From: Rusavskia elegans
Lineage: Eukaryota; Ascomycota; Lecanoromycetes; Teloschistales; Teloschistaceae
Reading direction: 5' to 3'
DNA length: 64,000 nucleotides
Assembly: GCA_011316305.1 (NCBI GenBank)
Contig: SAUG01000061.1
Span: forward strand, 186,001-250,000
The notes under the pieces are model-generated. The model saw only the letters and a list, made by a program, of their open reading frames with translations, made no database searches and had not been told where the DNA came from. Every line of letters starts with the position of its first letter. Positions within the stretch are counted from its first letter, which is position 1. This document shows, one piece after another, positions 57,983 to 64,000 of this stretch. A program made the position numbers and the translations under genes.

Positions 57983-58453
57983 ATGGTAAAGCTCAAAGTC
58001 CCAGAAATCAACGCAACCCACGAACAATTCCAACAATACCCACCCGCCTTTTTCAAAACCCGAATACGACCCCAGCAAACCTTCGCTCTAGACACCAACT
58101 TCCAATCTCGTGTCCACCCAAGCGGTAACGCAGCTTTAAAATGGTTTCAAGAACTCGCCTGGAAGCTACCAGTCGATGACCGACGCCTGGGCGACGCTTC
58201 TGGTAAAGACCTGTGGCTGAAATCCGGGAAAGATGGGTGGCGATTGTATATTCATATCCAGACACCAATTTCTCTCTGGTACGTTTCTACTTCGTATATT
58301 CTCCCACATTTCGGAGAACCGCTAAAGACAAGTAAAGAAAAAGAGATATATCGTTCTCAGGTTTTAGACAGCAGACTTGACATTACCTATCCGACGACAG
58401 TAGTCCTTTACTCGTGCTCAACGAATCCCCATCCCCGGTCCGGCGCTCCTTGA
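57983..58453 (+). CDS. Small protein with SAM-like module, copy A
   Basis: An open frame of 156 codons from ATG 57983. The first ~100 residues look real. An INATHEQFQQY start and then ALKWFQELAWKLPVDDRR, LYIHIQ correspond to the module in the genes at 59376 and 63265 (NATR..EV..FL, A..WA..LPVDG, LY..I). The arrangement of helices around an (I/V)DG turn and a closing LY..I helix resembles SAM domains; this is by eye. After LYIHIQTPISLW a GTACGT donor suggests an intron, as in the copy at 59376, so the track to 58453 may be wrong beyond about 58278. I could not find an acceptor that gives a convincing second exon. Confidence 0.4.
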   Translation: MVKLKVPEINATHEQFQQYPPAFFKTRIRPQQTFALDTNFQSRVHPSGNAALKWFQELAWKLPVDDRRLGDASGKDLWLKSGKDGWRLYIHIQTPISLWYVSTSYILPHFGEPLKTSKEKEIYRSQVLDSRLDITYPTTVVLYSCSTNPHPRSGAP

Positions 58454-58559
58454 AGTGATCCATCCGAATGCCACCCGTACCGAAGTGCGACGATTCTGGG
58501 AAATACTCGAAACGGATGCTGTCTTAGGAGCGAGGAAGCACGAGTTTGTGTATGCCTGA
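58404..58559 (+). pseudogene. Truncated paralogue of the SAM-like family
   Basis: A frame open from 58404 to TGA 58557-58559 encodes IPGPALLEVIHPNATRTEVRR followed shortly by a stop. This closely matches the N-terminus of the gene at 59376 (IPGPPHLDALHPNATRPEVI) but lacks the rest of the module. It could be a second exon of copy A joined through the TAG acceptor at 58401-58403, or a broken copy. Confidence 0.4.
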
Positions 58560-59375
58560 AAGCTGTGGGTCGTTGGTTAACGGGTTTATGAGTGCGATGA
58601 AGCTGATTTATACGGAAATGGAAATGGGGAGCAGTAGGATGGGTTTGTTTCCATGATATTCGGCAATCGAAATTTGGGCGAGTATGTCCGTCACGTTTGT
58701 GACATGATACTCGAGGATGGATCTGATATGCGCGCCTTGGTAGCGTAACCTGTGGAGTTACATACCTCCGGATTGCATGGGTGAGTGCTGTTGTCGGAAT
58801 ATATGGTGTTGGAGAGCAGCTCATCCCGTACTTATATGGCGTTTCTGCTTTTGGTATCCGATGATCGTTTGCTTTCTCGATGGATGGGCTTCGTGGATAC
58901 TGCTGTCGTGACTCACGGGGGGATTGGTGTCATCGAGTTGTTGGATTTTTGGTGGTGATAAGTGGAGCTATGATTTTACAGTATGATTTATATGCTCAGC
59001 TTTCTGGGTTGATTTTATATTGAGACAGGGGAAACGCACCTAGGACCGCAGGTCTAGAGAACATATCGAGTATGGTACCTTGTGGAGGCAAGAAATCTTT
59101 AAATTGACTAGTGCAAGAAAAATGATATGACCTTTTCGGAGGCTTATGGTTATCTTGCTCAATCTTGCTCTTCCCAAAGGCAGGATTTGTATCTTGATCC
59201 TTCTCTTCTCTCTTGACCATACGGCATTGTCTTCGACGTCCGTTTATTCATATTGTCCTATTGATCCGAAGCATCACTCGCCTCTTCATCTTATTCGTTG
59301 TCAAAGACCATTTGTTCATTATTGCATCTAGGATAATACAGCTCCTTGTTACCTATCAAAACCTTCTGTTGAGTT
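58560..59375. other. Intergenic, no gene seen
   Basis: 816 bases. Minus-strand frames at 58408-58824 and 58996-59220 have no features. The region likely holds the promoter of the gene at 59376. Confidence 0.4.
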
Positions 59376-60107
59376 ATGTTCGGACGAATAGGTGATATGT
59401 GGATTCGGAGGAAAAGGATAATGCCTACCGATATACCTGGCCCTCCGCACCTCGACGCACTTCATCCCAATGCGACTCGTCCTGAAGTCATAAACTTTTT
59501 AACTCAGTACTCGACTAATCTGCTCGGATTTTCACGCGACGAAGCTTTACAATTCGCACGAGGGTTCTTCGCGAACGGAAGGGATATTTACGCAATGCCA
59601 GAAAGAGTACTGGTGAAGACGCACGGGTTTGTCGGACGAGTTCTTTACCACGAAATTCAATATTCCAGATACGGTCTTGTAGGTAAACTCCCACCCACCA
59701 CGAAGTCCAGAAGATTTTGTCACTTACACAAGAGGTCGTAATAGTATCGTAATATTTGGGGCTACTACGGGCCTGTCGGATTGGTTCCATCTGGTATCAT
59801 CTATGGTGTCCCTATGCTTGTCGTAGTCCTTCTCGATGGATGGCGTCATTGGCGGCGAATACCTTGCCAACTCGACGAAGGAATAGGGTGGGCCATCATT
59901 GGTGGCATTGCCATCGAGGCACCACTCCTGGCCCTTTGGTTTTATTGCCGCAGAGATGATGTGATACGCAGTGAGCATTGGCCTGAATGGGCGAAACCCA
60001 GGTTGTGGGGTCGGTCGATCAGAGACGGACGTTACTGTCTCTTTGGAGCAATTGTGCTTTCGTTGATGGCTATTTGGTCGTTATATCTGTTGTCAACCCA
60101 TGTGTAA
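59376..60107 (+). CDS. SAM-like module plus membrane domain, copy B
   Basis: Exons are 59376-59678 and 59745-60107, giving 221 residues; an internal ATG at 59421 (MPTDIPGPP) is an alternative start. Residues ~20-100 hold the module shared with copies A and C: IPGPPHLDALHPNATRPEVI, DEALQFARGFFANGRDIYAM, VGRVLYHEIQYSRYG. The 66-nt intron (GTAGGT...AATAG) restores YRNIWGYYGPVG. The rest has three hydrophobic segments: GLVPSGIIYGVPMLVVVLL (~115), GIGWAIIGGIAIEAPLLALW (~155) and YCLFGAIVLSLMAIWSLYLL (~205), with basic loops (WRHWRR). So it is a small membrane protein with a soluble N-terminal module. Family function is unknown to me. Confidence 0.65.
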
Positions 60108-60131
60108 TATCAAGTCGCTTTGGCATTTATC

Positions 60132-60226
60132 GCCATGCGAACATATGACGAAGAAATCTGGACAACATGGAAGTAAAGAGCAGATGCCATGCGAACATAT
60201 GACGAATAATTTTAAACAACATGGAG
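60132..60226. repeat. Tandem direct repeat, 54-bp period
   Basis: GCCATGCGAACATATGACGA at 60132 recurs at 60186; each is followed by AA(G/T)AA and later ACAACATGGA. A shorter echo (ATGCGAACATA) is at about 60367. Intergenic. Confidence 0.8.
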
Positions 60227-60746
60227 AAAAGGAGGTGATGCAATCTCACGAGTCGTGAACCATGGGAAAACCGACTAATCAAAATCGAGGCTTGACGGAG
60301 AGCTTATTGCTCCCTCGAAGCAACCTCGTTCCGTGTGATTATGATGCCAACGTCAAACTTCTGAACATGCGAACATAGCCTTCTTGAGGGCGTTATATGT
60401 TATCTGGTAGTACTGAAGCCTGTTTGACACGATTATACCTCGCTATAAAGGGTAACCTTGGATGATCTGTTCGAATGAGGAGTGGAAATCTGGAGTGGAC
60501 CCTTTTGCGGTATTGATCTAATTTACCATACAGCTAGCGGCGTATTGGTCAGTCCGACTTCACGCGTCGAGTCACAAATGATTTCCTTGCTTACCACCCA
60601 CTTCCAGTTGAACAAGCACAAGTACTTCCAAAGTGAAAGGTTTCAAAAGCTCCTCCCACAAAATTACAAATCAGTATCAATCCTTTGGCCCAATCTCAAC
60701 CGTTACGTAGTCAGTAAATCAAGTTATCGTATCAACAGCCCTAACA
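60227..60746. other. Intergenic, promoter of deaminase-like gene
   Basis: No gene supported; the frame 60482-60784 is a shadow reading into the next gene. Confidence 0.4.
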
Positions 60747-62223
60747 ATGTCTCGCAACGATACCTATCTTTCGCTCTGCCTTGAGCAGGCCTCTTTGTCT
60801 TCTCTTCATTATCGTCATGGGTGTATCATCGTCCGTGGTGGTAAGATCATTGGGAAAGGCTATAATGATTACCGCTCTGGTTTCAATGGTGGCGCCCAAA
60901 GCACGGGGAAATTGGGCTTGCATAGTCCACAGCAGAAGAATCCGCAGGACCATCGTCCTCAGTCATATGGAAACAAGAAGAAATCTGCCGAGTCGTACGT
61001 GGCTTTCGACGGCCAGGATCATGATGTCGGAACTGGTGGGGGCTCTCTTGCGAACACCCCTCTCTCCATGCACTCGGAGATGATGGCCATCAATTCGGCC
61101 CTCTCACTCTCTTCCGCGATAGCTTGTCAGGGCACGGCTCGCTCCACGCAGTGGCTGCAAAAACCGTGTTTCAAATTACCGAGTCGTTCTAAACGACAGT
61201 CTCGCTTACAGCACCTCAAAGCCTACGCCGACGCCATCTATCAGGCTGCCGAGGAGCAGGCCACCGCGCTGGAGCGCCGTGGCGCGTCCCACGTTCAACA
61301 GTCTCGTTTTGAAGCCTCTAAATCTCAACAGTGTGCAGCACGAGCAGGTGGACTACTACAACGTGGAGGAGGAGGAGGAGCAGCAGGAGAAGAAGAAGAA
61401 GAAGAAGGTGTCGAAACGGAACAACCCAGGCAACAACAATGTCCACCACCACGCCCAAATCAACTACCTCGAAATTCAGAAAGCAAACACTCAGAAAGCG
61501 CTGCGGCAGCTTACGAGCGACGACGACGAGAAACACCGGCAGCAGTACTTGTATGGCACTTTAGATGCAAGTCAGTATCATCATCATCATCACCGTCATC
61601 ACCAGACACAGCAAGATTCGACACATCCACAAGAACAGCGACATAAGACCAGTGCTGTTGTTGTGCCGCAGAGCCGTATAGTGACGAAATCACACCAAGT
61701 CGCTGAACGTATGAAAGATTCTCGACTAAACGGAGCCGATCTCTATGTCGCAAGGTTGGGCAAGGCAGGCAAATCCAATCATTATGACTGTGGGTGCCAG
61801 TACGAAGCCCCACCAGTCGCAGGCAAGCCCGCTTCCGCAATCTTTGAAGGCGGCGATCCGCAGCCCAAGGACACAGTGATGACTCCCAAGACCAAGCCTC
61901 CGACAGGTTCCCTCCATGACGAGCTCCGCTTCCCGTCGTCCTCGGAGAAGCCAAAGTCAACAGGGAAGCCAATTCCCAAGGGGGAGCGTCTGACTGCTAC
62001 CCATTCGCGGCCTTGCTACAGGTGCATATCGTACATGCACTCAGCTGGCATCAAGCGAGTGTTCTGGACGAACACGAAGGGTGAGTGGGAAGGTGGAAAG
62101 GTGAGGGATCTGGTCGATGCATTGGAGGCTCCAGTGCCGCCGAAGAGTGACGGTACGAAGGGTGCGGTTGGCGCTGTATATGTGACCAAATCCGAGGTGT
62201 TGTTGTTGAAGGGGTTGAAGTGA
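60747..62223 (+). CDS. Cytidine/dCMP deaminase-like protein, interrupted by low-complexity insert
   Basis: Two open frames make one gene. Frame 1 (60747 to about 61330) begins MSRNDTYLSLCLEQASLSS, with HGCIIVRGGKIIGKGYND and the zinc-site motif MHSEMMAINSAL (H-x-E, ~109). Frame 2 (about 61320 to 62223) contains the second half, SRPCYRCISYMHSAGI with PCxxC at ~62013, then IKRVFWTN and VYVTKSEVLLLKGLK. Together they carry the zinc ligands of the CDA/dCMP deaminase fold. Between them lie ~300 residues of basic, Gln/His-rich low complexity with GGA and AGA microsatellites (61367-61412). The frame change from 1 to 2 needs either an intron (a 46-nt GTCCCA...CAACAG option at about 61286-61331 fits) or a length change in a repeat. 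The substrate cannot be told. Confidence 0.65.
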
Positions 62224-62567
62224 GAAGCGGGTCCCCTGCTAAATGCGTGACGATGGAAGACTTCATTTTCCCGATGATCGAAAGCAGGTAGTACCTTAAA
62301 CGTGGGCGTTTCGCATTCCATTGAAAATATATTCCGCTCATTCTCTTCTTCCCGCCATATATCCATCCTCTTTGTTTCAAAGCCTTCAAGTCCAACAAGC
62401 ACCATGATATGCTCAACATATCCCGGGTTCAACAATTCTGCTCCCAATAACGCCTTCGCCTTCTCGGGCTTCGCGAGCAACCAACACGAATAACCCGGCA
62501 AAAGCATCAACCATATCCACTATTCCCCCAACCTACTCCCCGTTTAAAAGGAGAGGTACGACCTCCA
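62224..62567. other. Intergenic, no gene seen
   Basis: The deaminase 3' flank. The antisense frame 62016-62510 is a shadow of the deaminase end. Confidence 0.35.
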
Positions 62568-62924
62568 TCATACCTTCGACAAAGAGTCGCACGGATCGAT
62601 ACGCAGATATTTCGTGTATAGGATGGTGAAAACCAGGAGGTTACAGACGCACACGATTGTGTAGAAATTCTCGGGTCCGTATAAGTGATTTGTGGCGAAG
62701 GTATCTAGGACTCGGAGGAGGGGGAAGATGGGAAGCATGCTGTATGATTGTGCGATTAAAGATAATTTATTTTTGTTATCGGGAGATGTGATCGGAAGGG
62801 TGATTTTTCGATATTCGTTGTGGATGGGTGGGAGAAGGTTGGATCTCTTGGATGGTATGTATATTGCATGTCTACTATATATGCTGGTCGGCTCATCAGG
62901 TTGGTGGATCTGATAAGGCGGCAA
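62568..62924 (-). CDS. Small hypothetical membrane protein, uncertain
   Basis: A 118-codon minus frame. The N-terminal half is polar and unremarkable. The C-terminal half has LSLIAQSYSMLPIFPLLRVL and a likely membrane helix FYTIVCVCNLLVFTILYTKY, ending LRIDPCDSLSKV. It lies downstream of copy C of the SAM-like family on the same strand, where copy B has a membrane domain. It may be a detached membrane exon, but I found no splice link. Low support. Confidence 0.25.
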   Translation of the reverse strand: MPPYQIHQPDEPTSIYSRHAIYIPSKRSNLLPPIHNEYRKITLPITSPDNKNKLSLIAQSYSMLPIFPLLRVLDTFATNHLYGPENFYTIVCVCNLLVFTILYTKYLRIDPCDSLSKV

Positions 62925-63264
62925 TTTAATATCTGATGATGTTGTGACGGATGCCTGTCAAGTTATTCATCAAGCAATAATCTTGGCGCAAGCTATAATG
63001 GTCTCGACTTTTATCGAAGAACAACATAGATGTGCCATCTGAGGTTGAGAGGGCGATCGAGGTAAGTAACCCTTTCTCTAGCACAAACAAGTTCACTTAA
63101 TGGGCTAATCCGTCCGCGTTGAGATTGAGTCATTGACTGAATCAAGCTCTTGGTCCGCACGACTGCACCTTCCAATTCGCACAATACATGTAGTCACAAC
63201 AATACATCCCCTGAGAATGGTCGGACTAATGTACTCCAGTGGCCTCCACATCGAACGACTATGC
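62925..63264. other. Intergenic, no gene seen
   Basis: 340 bases with no supported feature. Confidence 0.3.
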
Positions 63265-63900
63265 TTAATGCATCTTTTCCTTCACAGGCTCCGCAGTCCA
63301 GGAACCCAGATAATCCGCAACATTATTGAATGTTTCCACAATCCCGTCAATCAGCTTTGCAGATCCTTCAACTCGAGGTTCCTCGTTCTCACCTTTGGAC
63401 CTGGGTGGTGGAGTCGATGGTGGATCCACAATATCGTTCATCGCCTGAAAGGGGGGTTCAACGGAGACGCCGAAGGACATACTTTACCACATGGTCAGTA
63501 AGGTGCAAAAGGCAATCACAACTAAAGCTCACATGGAGGATCTAGATCGTGCAACGTCATCATACAACAACGATCCCATTATCCCATATACATTCCTGAA
63601 CTCCACTCTTGAGATACGGTAAAAATCCCAGCCATCTACTGGCAATCTCTGCGCCCATTCTTTCGCTTTCCGGCTATTCGCAAAATAGCATGAGAAGTAT
63701 TTAATCAGGAATTCTTGAACTTCTCGGTGAGTTGCAATGCCATTTGGGGGTGCTGGCTTATGGGTAAACTTTGCTGGGATGGTTGCTAAAGGTGATGGTA
63801 ATTTTATAGGTGCGGACGGCTTAGATGATTCAGATGGTGAGGCCATGGTACTCAAAATAAGTGGGGAGCTGGAGTCGTAGAAGAAGATGGGATTGTACAT
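63265..63900 (-). CDS. Small protein with SAM-like module, copy C
   Basis: Exons are 63900-63533 and 63481-63265 on the minus strand. ATG 63900 gives 194 residues; ATG 63846 (MASPSESSKPS) gives 176 and has a better look. The 51-nt intron (GTGAGC...GTAAAG) has a TACTGAC branch site. The module spans ~45-105: GIATHREVQEFLIKYF, AKEWAQRLPVDGWDFYRIS, RNVYGIMGSLLYDDVARS. It matches copies A and B in spacing and in the LPVDG and LLY..V positions. In place of a membrane domain, exon 2 encodes an acidic, Pro-rich soluble tail ending FNNVADYLGSWTAEPVKEKMH. The unspliced frame ends two codons into the intron, so splicing is needed for the tail. Function unknown. Confidence 0.6.
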
Positions 63901-64000
63901 GAGGAAGAGGTTGGAAAGATTACAGATGCATGGTACAGTAAATCGATTGGAGAGATCTTGACTTTGCGAATGAGGAAGCAGGAACCTACATGAGTTTTTT
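63901..64000. other. Right edge, promoter of copy C
   Basis: 100 bases upstream of the minus-strand gene; nothing else seen. Confidence 0.25.

Noticed and set aside
1..64000. tRNA, rRNA and CRISPR
   Set aside because: No tRNA-like cloverleaf boxes, rRNA stretch or spaced repeat array was recognised by eye; a tRNAscan run would settle the tRNA question.

Overview
The window reads as nuclear DNA of a filamentous ascomycete (Pezizomycotina). Protein genes carry short introns (about 42-100 nt) with GT...AG ends and CTAAC/CTGAC-like branch sites. The neighbourhood mixes core eukaryotic genes (V-ATPase subunit d, Nop58, an RNA polymerase III subunit, Deg1/Pus3) with typical fungal accessory genes (PDR-type ABC transporter, DHA1 MFS transporter, BCS1-like AAA ATPase, NACHT-WD40 receptor). 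A 12-kb AT-rich island has almost no CpA/TpG, the mark of repeat-induced point mutation (RIP). I cannot name the species. Exon joins below were made by eye from splice signals and frame continuity.

Layout. 1-9.3 kb: a long AT-hook protein running off the left edge, a decayed F-box-like gene, a small secreted protein and an unrecognised conserved-looking protein. 9.9-23.8 kb: PDR transporter, BCS1-like ATPase, secreted aldose 1-epimerase, then VMA6 and NOP58 back to back on a 298-bp shared promoter. 24.2-25.1 kb: a small decayed repeat island. 25.5-31.8 kb: a Q/P-rich protein with an in-frame hydrophobic extension after its stop codon, a long disordered protein, and a jacalin plus aerolysin-type pore-forming-like protein. 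32.2-44.4 kb: the RIP island. It holds a Ty3/gypsy element (241-bp LTRs, 5-bp target duplication CTAGC) inserted inside the LTR of an older gag-bearing element (410-bp LTRs, target duplication TATAG). 44.7-50 kb: RPC17, DEG1/PUS3 head to head with an atypical Rho-like GTPase, and a fructosamine-kinase-family gene. 50.3-57.7 kb: a 1,644-residue hydrolase-NACHT-WD40 protein and an MFS transporter with six exons. 58-64 kb: several small related genes sharing a SAM-like module, plus a deaminase-like gene with a long low-complexity insert.

The housekeeping genes are not functionally linked beyond ribosome and tRNA biogenesis (NOP58, RPC17, DEG1). The accessory half next to the TE island (toxin-like protein, NLR, small SAM-module family) looks like a self/non-self or biotic-interaction region. 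That is inference from family knowledge, not something the sequence proves.
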